Below are positions 11,601 through 23,397 of a stretch of 64,000 bases of DNA, piece after piece. Both the position numbers and the translations under genes were made by a program. The DNA is from Chelonoidis abingdonii (taxonomy: Eukaryota > Chordata > Testudines > Testudinidae), in assembly GCF_003597395.2 (NCBI RefSeq), contig NC_133774.1, positions 44,691,485-44,755,484 of the forward strand, in the 5' to 3' direction. The notes below the pieces were generated by a model. It was given only the letters and a program-made list of their open reading frames with translations. It ran no database searches and was not told the origin of the DNA. Positions within the stretch are counted from its first letter, which is position 1. Every line of letters begins with the position of its first letter.

Positions 11601-12368
11601 CTACTTTTAACCAATGTTCTATGGGGTGTTCAAAATTAAATTACACAAACCAAATAGACAATAGTTCACCAAAAAATTATGAAAAATTCATTTTATCAAA
11701 CATCCTGGAATTAGACCGGCATCCTATTATCCACAGGTGTAGTGCAATCATGGAAAATTACCCCAGAAACCATTAGTTTTATCATGAAAGGGGTGAGGCA
11801 TTATTGCCCTTTCAATAGTTGAGGGTTCCTGAAAGACCAGTTCTTTGACTGCAGCAACACAGGAGATAATTATATTGCTGCTCAAGATAGTATGGTGTAT
11901 GTGAGGAATTCTGTTTTTTCTCAGAAGTTACAGTAGTGACACCAGTTATTTACATAGTTATTGTCAGATATACCATCAGGTATTTTGTGGGAACTCAGAG
12001 ATGAACACAAGACCTTCAGGGGGAACAACAGGAACTGTGCAGTACAAACAGGCTGTCTTTCATTTTTAAGAATAGGTCCATCTGCCCTTTAAATCGAAAT
12101 AGGTTCTTTACTTCCTAAGAAATGGTTTGAACAACCCTATACATAAGGTTTACTTTGTTTCCCTCCTCCAGTTCAGAGCCAGATTCCACAAAAGACAAGA
12201 ATCCCTCGAAAATAACCTTCTCAATATTTAAAATAGGAAAACAAAACCAGTATGTAAACATAAGCCATATTTAGGAAACAAACATATATAAATACTGCTC
12301 ATAAAACAAGGTACTTCTCTCCTGACCCAGCATAAAACATTTTTTTAAAATTGGTAGAATCATAACAG
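11601..12368. other. unassigned AT-rich DNA
   Basis: No gene or repeat recognised between the truncated hAT and the solo LTR. Confidence 0.4.
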
Positions 12369-12373
12369 GTACC

Positions 12374-12842
12374 TGTGGCAGAGTGCTACAGGGGAAGCCC
12401 TTATCAGCTTCTGCCATTCCAGGCCAATCAGGGGAAAGGTGCTGGGACTGGGCAACTTGCTAGGACTGGCCAGGAAACTGGCCACACCTGCCAGCCTTGT
12501 TACCTGGGGCTAAAAGCTTGGGAGGAAGTGAGCCAAAGGGGGTGGGGGTGGGGGTGGGGGTGGAGACGGAGACGGAGTCGGAGTCGGAGACCAGACTAGA
12601 CCAGGACAGGACAGGAGGGGAGAGTAGGCTCAGGAGGAGCCAGGAGCCTGCTACCCTGTTGCCACTGAGGCCAGTGCTAGGCCAAACCTGTAAATAATCT
12701 GTAAAGAGTTGGAGCTTGGTGATGGGGACCGGACACAGGAATAAAGAGCATAGGTGTTGCACCAGCTTGAAGTGTTCCTGATTCACTGGGGAGCACGGCC
12801 AGGAGTCTGAACCGAGCAGGGTACGGTGAGCACCCCGCTACA
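12374..12842 (+). mobile_element. solo LTR (469 bp)
   Basis: The element starts tgtggcagagtg and ends cccgctaca, giving the TG...CA termini of an LTR. A perfect 5-bp TSD, gtacc, lies at 12369-12373 and 12843-12847. An aataaa polyadenylation signal sits at 12740-12745, which supports plus orientation. The U3-like part carries (ggtggg)n at about 12540-12562 followed by a ggagac/ggagtc run to about 12590. A 5-bp TSD fits Gypsy-type or class III endogenous retroelements. No internal region remains. Confidence 0.85.
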
Positions 12843-12847
12843 GTACC

Positions 12848-13987
12848 AAAGTCTCTTCTGACTAGGGAGATAGAACAGAGAAGATGTAATGCATGGTCCT
12901 CACAAGTATGGCTATAAATCCTGGTTATCCAATGCCACAATCTGATTGGCTGCTTGGGCCTTTTTGATATGGCAGAGCTGTTCACCAGCTTGAAATGGTG
13001 CCTAGCTGGAGCTCATCCATCTCCTCATTATACTACTTGAGGTAGAAGGACAGCTTTGGTGGGAGGGAGGACAAAGATATTAAGGCATCATGTGAAGTGA
13101 ATAAAGGTAGTTTGGGGGACAGAGGATGAAAAAGTAGTAACGTTAAAATTCTGACACTTATTTTATTTCTTTGAATGTATACAAACAAGACTAAATCACA
13201 AGTAATACCCCTACAGAAGTTAAGCACAGCAGAACAACGTACCATCAGAACATCAGAGAACGTCAATGCTCAGATCACCTCGGCCCACACTACTTCTCAC
13301 CCTTATAATTCCTCCTTTCCCACTGGCCCATTTGCAGATACCTGGGGAAAAAGCTAAACTTTGCAGTGTTCCCTGAGGCTTATCTTAGTCTGGCTATTTT
13401 GGACTAACATGGTGAAGAGAGAGCCCTGCCAGCTGCCCTTTATTGTTTCTAGCATGAGGACTTCAGCTCCAGGACCTCTGCTATTTTCAGTGGTGGTAGT
13501 AGGGCACATTGGTAATGGAATCCCTTCAGGTTAGGGAATAGCTAGTGTAAATGCAGTGGAATTTACCAAGAACCCTCAAACTCTAAGCTTTGAGAAGTGA
13601 AAAACTATTTTTTTTATTTACCAGGAAACCCAGAGTTGTCAGTAAATACACACATAGGTATAGCCATGGTTCTGAAATTGCTGTTACGAAGGACTAGTCT
13701 AGATAACTCAATGTTTTTCGCCCCAGGGATTTTAAGAGTTGAATTCCTGATTTATTTCCATGGAAAATATCCTGAGAGTGACATACAACCCCAGCCCCAT
13801 CACTGCCGATTAGTACAGGAAACCTTGGATGAGACAAGAGATGAATCACTAGAATCTATGTCTAGTAAGAAGGAGGACTAATCAAGAAGACATTCAGTTA
13901 AACAAATGTTATAGGAGAGAAGTAAAGTAAGCCCTATATAGAATTCCATATTGGTAATCTGGGTGCTAAGAATTTGGCTTCACCCAG
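12848..13987. other. unassigned DNA
   Basis: No gene or repeat recognised. The 94-codon frame at 13597-13881 has no family signature. Confidence 0.4.
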
Positions 13988-14090
13988 CTGATCCAGCAAA
14001 GCATTTAACACATGCTTAACTTTAACTGTTTGTTCCCATTAACTTTAGTGGGGTAACTTGTGTGTTTAAGGGCTTTGCTGGCTGGGGTCC
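13988..14090. repeat. near-palindromic MITE-like repeat
   Basis: The left arm contains ctgatccagcaaagcattta and then acacatgcttaact. The right arm contains ttaagggctttgctggc, its approximate reverse complement. This matches a class of symmetrical repeats I remember from turtle and bird genomes. No TSD is clear. Confidence 0.6.
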
Positions 14091-15247
14091 TTAACATACA
14101 CAGTGGTTACTTGTCCACTTTTGGGACAAGTTTTGGGAAACTGCTTTTATTTCCCAATGACTAAAGTCACTTGTGTCTCCATTACTTCATTTTCTTTGGA
14201 CAACAAGTGAAAATGTATTCTATTATGGTATCTTAAGATTTAAAAAAAATAGTCCCCCTCACCTAACAAATTTAAATTTCATGACATAAATATGAACCTT
14301 AAGTAAACAGTCAAAATGAGAAGCAATAATATGATAACAGGGCCTTATTAATAAGAATCCAAAGTTTGACCTCTAATAACTGGTAACATAGGACTTGAGA
14401 GATGCCAAAAAGAAACACATTGTTGTATTAGTTGTACACAGCTGGGTGAAGGATTCCGAATCAGAATTTCCCCTTAAAATAACCAGCTCTTTTCTGCATA
14501 CCATTTTTCATACAGGAAAGGGAAGAAACAGCTCAGGAGATGTGGGGAGAGGCTGTTTTTTTTAAACCTAATCCTGAGAGGAGCAGAGCATCTGCAGTTA
14601 CCACTGAATACAACAGGAGTTGCAGCTACTCTGCTCTTTTCAGGATACTGTGCCTGTGTAGATTGGCAGCTGACTGGTAGAGGCAAGTGATGTAACAGGC
14701 AGGGTTAAGGGGTTCTTCCTTCTTTTTCTTTTTCTTTTTCTTTGGCATAAAGACATTCTGGCATAAAAGAGACCAACTTTCCTGATGGAAACCCAGAAAA
14801 AGTAGATTAAAAAATGGGCCTGACATGATCAAACTAGAGCATCTTGTTACTCAGTGACACAAATGCCTCTTTGTTTTTGCACACATACATTGTAGTTCTT
14901 TGCCAATCATAATCAGCCACTCCATTCGGCTGCAGTGGGTGCTAGTTTCTTTCTCACTATCCTTTATTATAGTCATGGCTGAGGCAGTGAATGAAAGGTA
15001 AACCTCTCTATCTGAAGACTAACTATACTTTCATGAGGAAGGGTGTGAAGGCAGGAACGCTCATTAAGACTAATAAACTAGCAGGAATCCTAGACCTGCT
15101 GCAGGCAGGACTCGATTGACCAGGACATATATTCATTTTGGCAAAAGCCTATGTTTCCTTGATGTTGCTGAATTCGTTGGGAGTTATTAAAAAGAGACTA
15201 AATTATTTGATCAGTATTGTTCTCAGGGTTTTTTATACATAATATAT

Positions 15248-15273
15248 TTTGTGGTCACACTTGTGACCACAAA
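15248..15273. repeat. perfect short inverted repeat
   Basis: The arms tttgtggtcac and gtgaccacaaa are perfect complements (11 bp) around a 4-nt loop, actt. No T-run or gene neighbour suggests a terminator, and this is a eukaryotic context. Confidence 0.7.
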
Positions 15274-15841
15274 TTTGTGGTGAGAAAGGTGTTCAGTTTA
15301 TTTCTATAGAACTTTTCCAAATGAAAGGGATTCCTTAACATTGCATCTATTTTGTCCACTCCATAAAGTGGGGCTGGATGCTGGACAATTTATACAATTT
15401 TCAGACCCTGCTTGTCATTCTGGGCTTATCTTTTCTGAATCCCAGTTCTTCCCTGTGGCTCTTTAACATCTGTAGCCATCAATAAGGGGCAGATACTGAA
15501 GAATCAGAACGGATAGTTCTGCAAATAATTTCCAGTATTTGCCAGAAGTGCCTAGAACATAGATATGGTAAAGTTCAGGACTCAATACCCAGGGGTGCAA
15601 GATGCTAGCACCTCTCCTACAATGCCAGCTTGTGCGCCAGAATAAATAAAAAAGGCAAGTCTCTAGCTGTATCTTGAAAATGTGAGAAGGGTGTAATTGA
15701 TGCAGCTTTGTCTGCCTGAGTCTGGAACAAAAGCTCTGACTTTTATGTCTCTGTGAGGTGTTAATTCAGATGCCCAGTGATGCTAATTTAAACATCAGTG
15801 TCAGCATTGTTAGCTATTTCATTTATCATAACAAAAAAGAA

Positions 15842-15868
15842 AGTGTGTGTGTGTGTGGGGGGGGGGGG
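15842..15868. repeat. (GT)n microsatellite followed by poly-G
   Basis: An uninterrupted gtgtgt run passes directly into a run of about 13 g. It is a simple repeat, likely polymorphic. Confidence 0.9.
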
Positions 15869-16660
15869 AATCACACATCTTCCCACTCAATGGTGAGTGA
15901 CATCGCACTTACACTGAAATGCTGTTTGAGAGACCTACCACCACATTTTTTCCCTTCCAAACAGAAAGCAGCTAAGGCACCTAGATTTACCCATTAGGGC
16001 ATCTGAGCCATATCAAGAGGGAGCCAAGATGAAGAAGCACAACAGACCCCATAGAGATATTCAGAACTCACTAAGGGAAAGTCAAACTCATGGATCCCAT
16101 TGGAGTCCACAGAGCATGCACAAATGTATTTTGATTCTCTCCACAATACTGTATGTGGTGGCTCATTTTGGTGACTTGTGTGAGTGGGGCTTATTTTGTG
16201 GGCTGAGCTTGGTACTCCCCCCCCCACCCCTGACCTCCAGTTTAACCCTTGGTCAAGTTATTTTATATCCTCACAAGTGGAATTTCTCACAATTGTTAGT
16301 TATATTATTGGGATGATTTATTTCCAGCAAAGGGCTTGCCTGGTTTGATAAGGCAGGTGGGGCTGAAGATTTTTTCACTGTGCAGAAGTTTAATGGTTTT
16401 CGCTATCATTGAAATAACTATTAATGGGTTTTCACCTCTCCTGGCACTGTCAGTGTCCACCTTTCCTGTGCTTTATTTCAGTGGCATCTAGATTAGAGAT
16501 CGGTGCAACCTACAAAATTCATATGAGTTTTACTTTTGACCCTCCACAGTATAGAGAGATTTACATCCACAGGATTTGTTTCAACTCATTATAGTTATGT
16601 GCCAGCCATGAAACTTGGATCTGGATCCAGGTTCAGGTTGCAAACCATGGAGTATTCAGA

Positions 16661-16942
16661 CAAGGGTGGTCAAACTGTTTTTAATGGGAAATTGCATTTT
16701 CAATAGAATCAGTGTTTGCTTGCAAAGAGTGTGTGTTGTCTTTCTGTGGAACATTTCAGTATTTCGTTGAAAAAAAAAATGACCACCTGGAAAGACAAAA
16801 AAATTGAGTTTTTTGAACAAAATCATTTTTCAATAGTAGGTGAAAAGTCTACCTTTTCCATGGAAGATTTTAATAAACATGAAAAAACCTATGTTCCAGT
16901 TGTCACTTTTATGGAAAAATAACCTGTTTTCCAACTAGTTCT
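16661..16942. mobile_element. AT-rich hAT-like element, third copy
   Basis: The left end caagggtggtcaaact and right end ccaactagttcta resemble the termini of the 2251 and 36115 elements. The interior has the same mixture of aaaa and ttttc runs. Flanking similarity is only partial, so boundaries are approximate. Confidence 0.4.
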
Positions 16943-17806
16943 AGCTCAGACCCAGTGCTTTGGGTTAGGCCCACGTTTATAAAAATATTAGCTATCAGTG
17001 AGGTAAGGATGGAAAAGCAAGTGTTTCAAAACTTGCTGGCAAGACTTAGATCAAGGGCTGCCACAAGTAACAATTTATGGCTTGATCCTCTGAATCTGCA
17101 TTAACCATGGTTGTACACAGGGGGTTCACATGGGTATTTGTGCAAGAAAAGAGGCAGTGAAATGTATAGCCATCTACATGCATAGTCACAGTAATTCCAT
17201 GCACAAATCAGGCATGCAGTTAGGAAAACCTATCTCTCAGAGTCAGCCTGAAAGTTGTTAGCAGGCTACACCGTAACATACAAGGACTGACTGTTACATT
17301 GCTTTTTCTTGTTAGTAAAATTACCCATATGCTTTACCCTACCAGCTAGAAAAATTACACAAGTCTTTCAGTTGGGAAGGAGCAGCTGAGTAGCAAAAAA
17401 ACGCACAGCTAACAATTATAATAATATTTAGCACTTTTGTAAAGGGACAGATGGAATAGGCTAGACAACCCCCAATATATGCTCTAGTCTGAACGAAGCT
17501 GCTGCTGACAAGAGTTGCGGGGAGGTCTCATCCTTATGAAGCAGTGCTGCCAAAAGAAGTGCCTCTCAGCCACAGAGTTCTCCTTGCTGTTCCAGGGGAA
17601 ATGGGAGAGGTAGCAGCAGTGGGATTCATGAGCAGTTTGCTGTTCAGATCTGTCTTGTCTGTCTGGAGGCACGGTCAGGTTGTGCTGCAGGCTGAACCAG
17701 AGAGAAACAATAGAAATCCCCTTCCCTCTAGCTTCTGTTGCTTTCCTTCATGTCTCCCTTGCCCACAGCTCTGCATGGGTCCTCTTGGCTCAGCTCTATT
17801 TTCAGT
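16943..17806. other. unassigned DNA
   Basis: No gene or element recognised. GC content rises between 17500 and 17800 and yields a 91-codon frame without signature. Confidence 0.4.
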
Positions 17807-17811
17807 GCCTC

Positions 17812-18680
17812 TGTCATAAGTAGATAGGTAAGGTAAGGGTTAAGTTTCTTTTACCTGGAAAGGGTAACCAAACACCTGACCAGAGGACCAATCAGAGAAC
17901 TGGATTGTTTAAAAGTCAAACGTCAGGGGTGGGAAATTTACTAGGGTCTTTGTTGTTTTCTCAGCTATGGAATAAACAATTTTGTCTGTCTACTCCATCC
18001 TTAGCTCCATCATTCTCTAAACTCTGTGTAATACACAAGGAAAGAACGGTGAATTCAGGTATGATGAGCTTTTGTGATTTGTATTTAGATCTATGTTGAT
18101 TTGCTGACGTGGTTTAATCGAGCTATCTTTTAAATCAGACTGTTTATTCCTATTTTCTTTAGCGAAGAGCCTGTACTGAATTTCTTAATGCAAGATTATT
18201 GTTTATTATTTTCTTTTCTTTTGTTTTTCTATAAATTTTCTTTTTAACCTTGTGGAATCTTTCCTCAGTGATGCCAAGAGGGAGGAGGAAAAGCCCAAAC
18301 TCTGTGTCTCACTTTCCTTTGTCCCAGGCGGGTAAAGGCTACAGCAAAGGGAAGGCGAATTCGTTGTGTGAGCTGACTAGTTGACGTGCCTAGCCTCGGG
18401 AATCTAGATGCCTCTTCCGGTCTTATTCAGGAGTGAGGAGTATAGCATTACTGCCCGGCTACAGAAAGGAGAGAGAGAGAGACCCCGGGGTCTGGGTCTT
18501 GGGGGTCCCCCAAAAGGAAGGGTGGGGACACCAGAGAGAGGAAAGGGGGGTCAGGCCCTATAATTCCTGACCTGGTGGCAGCGAGAATATCCAAGCTGGT
18601 AGTGAGCTTGGGGGAGTTTCAATAAAGCCCCCAGATTTTGGACGCTAAAGTCCAGGTTTGGGACAGGAGGCTTTATTATA
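17812..18680 (+). mobile_element. solo LTR, family B copy 1
   Basis: The insert starts tgtcataag and ends ctttattata, with a perfect 5-bp TSD, gcctc, at 17807-17811 and 18681-18685. It shares ordered blocks with 20961-21968: aaaagcccaaact, gagctgactag, cctcggg, ggtctgggtcttgggg, ctggtggcagcgaga and a final gtccag..ttg.gacag stretch. The 5-bp TSD and TG start indicate an LTR retroelement; the TA at the right end departs from the usual CA. No internal genes remain. Confidence 0.8.
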
Positions 18681-18685
18681 GCCTC

Positions 18686-19654
18686 ACAATGAGTTGTGCC
18701 TAGATTCTCATCTCGAAACCACAATGGATTATGCATTGCTGCATATCATAAACTACTTCCACTTTTTTCTAGTGGATTTTTTACAATAAGCTTTTCTGCT
18801 CACTACATTTCTCAGAATAGAATCTTGGAAGATAAGAGTTGTTTTTTTGTTAAGTAAATACCAAAGGACTATTAAAACATTATTTTTGAGGTTTACCGCC
18901 TCCCCTGCCCCCCATATAATGTACCTCTTACATTAAACAACTTCATCTGCTATGAGTCACCAAGTTGAGCCATTTGCTCTCATATCTAATCTATCTTCAG
19001 GCCTGCTTGCCATTAACAAATAATCCACTATAGTGCATGATTTTAATAAAGGACACATGAGAAACAGAATCTGCTCCTTCTGCCATTAAACTCAGAGTTC
19101 CGTCCAGGGTTTAATGGGAGCAGGATAGGACCTACAAAATGCTAACTGTAAACCAACATGTAGTCTCTGCTCTAGTGAATTAATTATAATCTTTTCTGAA
19201 TGCACTGGGTTTCCATGAGCCTCTACTGTGACTATAAATCCTTTCCCCCTGTTCAAATCTCTAGGCCTCAAAAGCTGTCCAAGGCTGTCACATTCAAAGA
19301 ATGCAAATTAACCCTTGAAAATTACATTGCTAGTCTTTGTGTGTTCAATTAGTTACCACTTAGCGCATCCCTGTATAGGCACAGGACTGCCATAGTAGTC
19401 TTTTCCCAAATTCCTTCTATCCCAGTTTTGGAAACTTGGGAAATGTAGTCTTACTAATAGAAGCCTTGGATAAAATTGGTTACTAAGTGAAGCACTGTAT
19501 TTGGTTTACCATCATTTTGATTGTTCTTCAATAAATGTTTCTTTGCCAACAAGGGAAAATCTGCTTTGCTCCCTTCTTGGGAATCCGAACATCCAAAGAG
19601 TTATTTCTTATGCTGGTCATAATAACAAAAGATTTATTCCTGGCTAACTTGTAA
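18686..19654. other. unassigned DNA
   Basis: No gene or repeat recognised. AT-rich single-copy character. Confidence 0.4.
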
Positions 19655-20040
19655 AACTATTAACCTCACTTTACAGATGGGAAACTGGAACTGAGGCTAC
19701 ATCTTCACTACCCGCCGTATCGGTGGGTAGCAATCGGTTGCTCGGGGATCGATATATCGTGTCTCATCTAGATGTGATATATCGATCCCCGAACAACGTG
19801 CTTATATCGATTCCGGAACTCCACCACCCCAACGGAATTGTGGATGTTGACGATGGAGAGCCGCCAGACACATCCGCACTGGAGGACGTGAGTATTGATC
19901 TTAGATACTTTCGACTATCAGCTAAATTATTCACGTAGCTGAAGTTGCGTATCTGAGATCGTTTTCCCCTGTAGTTGTAGGACGCCCTGAGGGTTAGTGA
20001 CTTGCCTAAGGACACAAAAGAGAAAGTGTGGAAGGTTCAG
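19655..20040 (-). mobile_element. MIR/CORE-SINE fragment split by a palindromic element
   Basis: The core ttacagatgggaaactgga is followed by an insertion and then resumes as gttagtgacttgcctaagg, the reversed MIR core. The halves join at the expected place in the MIR consensus once the insert is removed. Confidence 0.65.
19697..19984. mobile_element. GC-rich palindromic non-autonomous DNA element inside the MIR
   Basis: Terminal sequences ctacatcttcactac and gtagttgtaggacg are imperfect inverted repeats. Flanks aactgagg and ccctgagg share 6 of 8 bases, so the exact boundaries are uncertain. Inside is a perfect 16-bp inverted repeat (cggggatcgatatatc at 19743-19758 and its complement at 19776-19791). 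A weaker second one around 19895-19960 includes cacgtagctgaagttgcg. I remember this family from turtle genomes. The 71-codon frame across it is a by-product of the CpG-rich body. Confidence 0.7.
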
Positions 20041-20630
20041 GGAAACTCAGGGGTTCATGGCTTTCCATCCAAAGTTCAGATCTCCGTTTGATGTTTCTGT
20101 CAAAAAAGGGCATTAGGCTGTCCAGTGTACATCTGAATAGGCTTAACAGATGTTTGCTATAGGGAGTGGTGTAGGTCTGAAGCATATTGCTCTTTTACGT
20201 CTCTCACCCTTTTGGGTCCAATGGTGGGTTGCTTTACCACATTGCAACTGCAGAGTCCACAGGCAATTTCTGATGTCTGCTGTGTTCAAGCTGTGATGGC
20301 GAATATTCATAGAAAACCATGGCGTGGGAGATTGAGAAGATCCCTATGGAGGTGGTTGTTATTCTATATTGAGCGCATCACACCCCGCCACTTTCCATGG
20401 ACCCAATGCAACTTAACAGCAGAATATTATGAAGCACATGTTTAGCCTCCCATGGTATTTTGAGGTTCATTCTACTGACTGTTCCAAGGAAAATGGGAGA
20501 CATAAATGGAGCACAGAGCTCAACCTCTCTTTTGATTAGCTCTGACTGTGTTAGAAATGGCAAAAGTCTTACAGTGGTTATCGAAAGAAGGCAAGTCCCG
20601 AGCCTAAGATTTGCTGATGCAAGCACTTAC
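20041..20630. other. unassigned DNA
   Basis: No gene or repeat recognised between the MIR copy and the CR1 3' end. Confidence 0.4.
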
Positions 20631-20960
20631 AGAATCATAGAATGGGATACTAAGGAAGAGACCACTCAGGCCATCTTGAGTCCTCCCCAAAGATTGAATT
20701 GGCAGATCAAAGTAAACGAAACCACCGTCTGACAGGTGATGTTCCACAATGTTCTAAAACCTCCAAGTGGTGGGAGATTCCACAACCTCCATTGGACGTG
20801 TTTCTCATAGCTTAATAGTCATATAGTTAGAAAAATTTTCCCTGATATGACTAAATCTCCCTTGCTGTAGATAAGCCCTATACTTCTGTGTTCTACTTTC
20901 AATGGCCATGAGAACAGTTCGCATCAACTGTTACTCACTCTTTATAACAGCCCTTCAACA

Positions 20961-21968
20961 TGTGTGCTAAGATAATCGTGTAAGCCGGTTAATTGTCTCT
21001 TACTGTTAAGGGTTTACAAAGGGAAACCAAAACCACAATGAATCAGAGGACCAATCAAGACAACAGATTTCAAAGAGTAAGGGTAGGGACCTAACTGAAG
21101 ATTTTTGCTTTTCGTCTGGTACTTTTTGTATTCCTCGGCTGTGAGTAAACAAGTTTTCTTACTAACTCGCATCCTTCTGTCCAGAAATTATCTACTAAAC
21201 ATCTGGTGAAGTACATAAAAGGAAACAAAGTAATTCGGCTATGTCGATGTTGCATGTTGATTTGGTATTTACATGGATGGTTGATTTGCTAAGTGTTGAC
21301 CTGCGTTTAATTGGGCTATCTTTTAAATTCAGACTGGTTGTTATTCATATATTTCTATAAGCAAGAGGTGTATTGGATCTCTTTAATGCACGTATTAGTT
21401 GTTTTAGTATTTTCTTTCTCTTTATTATTAAAGTTTTTCTTTTTAAAAACTTGTTGGAGAGTGTTGCTTTTCCTAGTGAGGCAGAGGGAGAGAGGAATCT
21501 CTGTACCAGAGCTCTGTTTATATCGGTGACAGGCTAGAGGGGGGAGGGAAAAGCCCAAACTTCTGTGTCTTACTTTCTATTGTCCCAGGGGCGGGAAAAG
21601 GCTACAGGACCAAGGGAGGGGGAAAATTCTTGTGGTGAGCTGACTAGGGTGAATGCATAGCCTCGGGGAAGCTAGATTTGCATCTCCGGTTGTATTCAAG
21701 GAGTTGAAGTATAGCATTCGCATCAGTGCATCACCCAGGGAAAGTGCGGGGGGAGCTGGGGGTGAGATAGGGAAGACCCAGGGGTCTGGGTCTTGGGGAA
21801 TTTCTCGCAGGGAAAGTCTGGGGGGAGACCAGAGCGAGGCAGGTCAGGCGCTATATTCCTGTCTGGTGGCAGCGAGATAGATCCAAGCTGGGTATAAGCT
21901 TGGGGAAGGTTCACAGTAAACACTCAGATGCTGAACTCTAAGTCCAGATTTGAGACAGACGTTTACTA
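20961..21968 (+). mobile_element. solo LTR, family B copy 2, inside CR1
   Basis: The insert starts tgtgtgctaag and ends gtttacta. The 5-bp sequence caaca lies on both sides (20956-20960 and 21969-21973). Ordered blocks are shared with 17812-18680, including ggtctgggtcttgggg and ctggtggcagcgagat. The CR1 flanks read across the gap at a single TSD copy, which confirms the boundaries. It is about 140 bp longer than copy 1, with many small indels. Confidence 0.8.
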
Positions 21969-22064
21969 CAACATGTTTAAAGACTTATCAGATCCCCCCC
22001 CACCTCAGTCTTCTTTTCTCAAGACTAAATGCACATTTTTTAAAAACCTTTAATCCCAGTTCAT

Positions 22065-22841
22065 TGTAGCGAAGTGAAGACTCACCAGCATGGCACCTCC
22101 TGCTGGTGATCTGGGAATTAGCTCTTTTCCAGTATACAGGGCACCCTCTGCAGACTGCTGCTGCTGCTGCTGGCCTCTATGTCCATCCCGGCCCCCAGTG
22201 CCCTTTACTTCAGGGTTCTGCCCACTGCAGTACCCCTACACACTGGATCTCCTCTCCCAGGGGAACCCCCAGCCTACACCCATCTTGCCTCAGTGGCTAC
22301 TGCCAGTCTTCAGCTAGACCCTTTCTTAAGGGGCAGACTGAAGTCCATAATGGCCACATATCATCAGCAAGGGGGTAGGACTATTCCCAGGCTACACCCC
22401 TGCAGCCCCAATACCTGTTTAGCCTTGACCAAGGCCTCAGCCTGGGGAGTTGCCAGGCTAGTGCTTCCCAGCTCCTCTTGCTCTTTTCCCCAGCACTGCT
22501 CTGTCCAGTACCCTGCTCCCAGCCAGCTAGGCCCTTCTCCCTCCATAGCTGGCCTTCACCAAGGCCTGCAGCCTGTGGTTTACCAGGCTGGAGCTCCCCA
22601 GCTCCCTTGCCCTATTCCCCAGCACTGCTCCAGTTCAGGTACCTTCCTCTCAGGCAGCTAGTCCTTCTTTCTCCATAGCTGGAGAGAGACTGCCCCACAT
22701 TCTGCCCCTTCAGCTCTTTTATAGGGCCCAGCCTGGCCCTGAGTGGCTGCCTCCTAGCCTTCTCCTATTGGGTCCCTGGGGCAGCCCTTTCCCAGGGCTG
22801 TTTTTAACCCCTTCAGGGCAGGAGCAGGGTGACCTGCTACA
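22065..22841 (+). mobile_element. solo LTR, family A, inside CR1
   Basis: The ends are tgtagcgaagtg and gacctgctaca, so tgtag and ctaca form the terminal inverted pair of an LTR. The perfect 5-bp TSD ttcat lies at 22060-22064 and 22842-22846. The body has a direct duplication of about 120-130 bp (22431-22550 and 22551-22680), each unit running from ccttgacc/ccttcacc aaggcct to ctccatagct. The long chance frame at 22179-22661 spans this and is not a protein. No internal region remains. Confidence 0.85.
22431..22680. repeat. two-copy ~125-bp tandem duplication within the solo LTR
   Basis: Both units share aaggcct, a ccaggct segment, cccagctcc, ccccagcactgctc and end in ctccatagct. Enhancer-like duplications of this kind are common in LTR U3 regions; that role is an inference. 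Confidence 0.75.
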
Positions 22842-23059
22842 TTCATGTTTTTTTCCATTTTTCTTGTTCTCCTCTCCTTTGGACAGTCACCAATTTATCC
22901 ACTTCTTTCTTAAACTTCAACCCAAATTGGATACAATATTCCAGCTGAAGTTTCGTTATTGTCAAGCAGAGAGGGACAATTACCTCCCTTGTCTTCATAC
23001 AACACTCCTATTAATACCCCCAGGATGATATTTGCCTTTTTCAGAACTGCATCACATTG

Positions 23060-23347
23060 CTAGCCCACATTTAAATTGCGATCCATTATAACCCCCAGAT
23101 CCTTTTCTTTAGTACTACTGGCTAGACAGTTATTTCCCATTTTGTATTTATGCATTTGATTTTTCCTTCCTAGGTGCCCAACTGTGTACTTGTCCACATT
23201 GAATTTCATCTTGTTGATTTCAGACCAGTTCTCTGATTTATCAAGGTGCTTTTGAATTCTTATCCTGTCTTCCAAAATATGTGCAACCACTCCCAGCTTG
23301 GTGTCATTCACACCTTTTATAAGCATACTCTCCACTCTCCTAGACAA
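23060..23347 (-). pseudogene. CR1 reverse transcriptase C-terminal remnant
   Basis: The 95-codon minus frame reads NDTKLGVVAHILEDRI, then LDKSENWSEINKMKFN and HLGRKNQMHKYKMGN, then KEKDLGVIMD. These are conserved blocks just downstream of the catalytic DD motif in CR1 reverse transcriptases. The catalytic motif itself lies outside the surviving frame, and the insertion at 23398 interrupts the protein just upstream. This is a dead fragment of a LINE protein that once primed reverse transcription at its target. Confidence 0.8.
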
Positions 23348-23397
23348 GTTATTAATAAAAATACTGAATAGTACTGGACCCAGGACAGATTCCTTGT

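Larger units (their letters stand above)
14091..16660. other. unassigned DNA with simple repeats and one hairpin
   Basis: No gene recognised. It contains (ttttc)n at about 14716-14742, a perfect 11-bp stem hairpin at 15248-15273, and a (gt)n run passing into poly-G at 15842-15868. Confidence 0.45.

Noticed and set aside
15248..15273. Transcription terminator
   Set aside because: The hairpin is perfect, but there is no neighbouring gene and no T-run, and the DNA is from a vertebrate.
17812..21968. A single provirus with 5' and 3' LTRs
   Set aside because: Each LTR-like copy has its own TSD (gcctc and caaca). The DNA between them contains a MIR, a palindromic element and the CR1 3' end rather than viral genes.
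22179..22661. 160-codon plus frame
   Set aside because: It falls within the family A solo LTR and its tandem duplication. LTRs do not normally encode such proteins.
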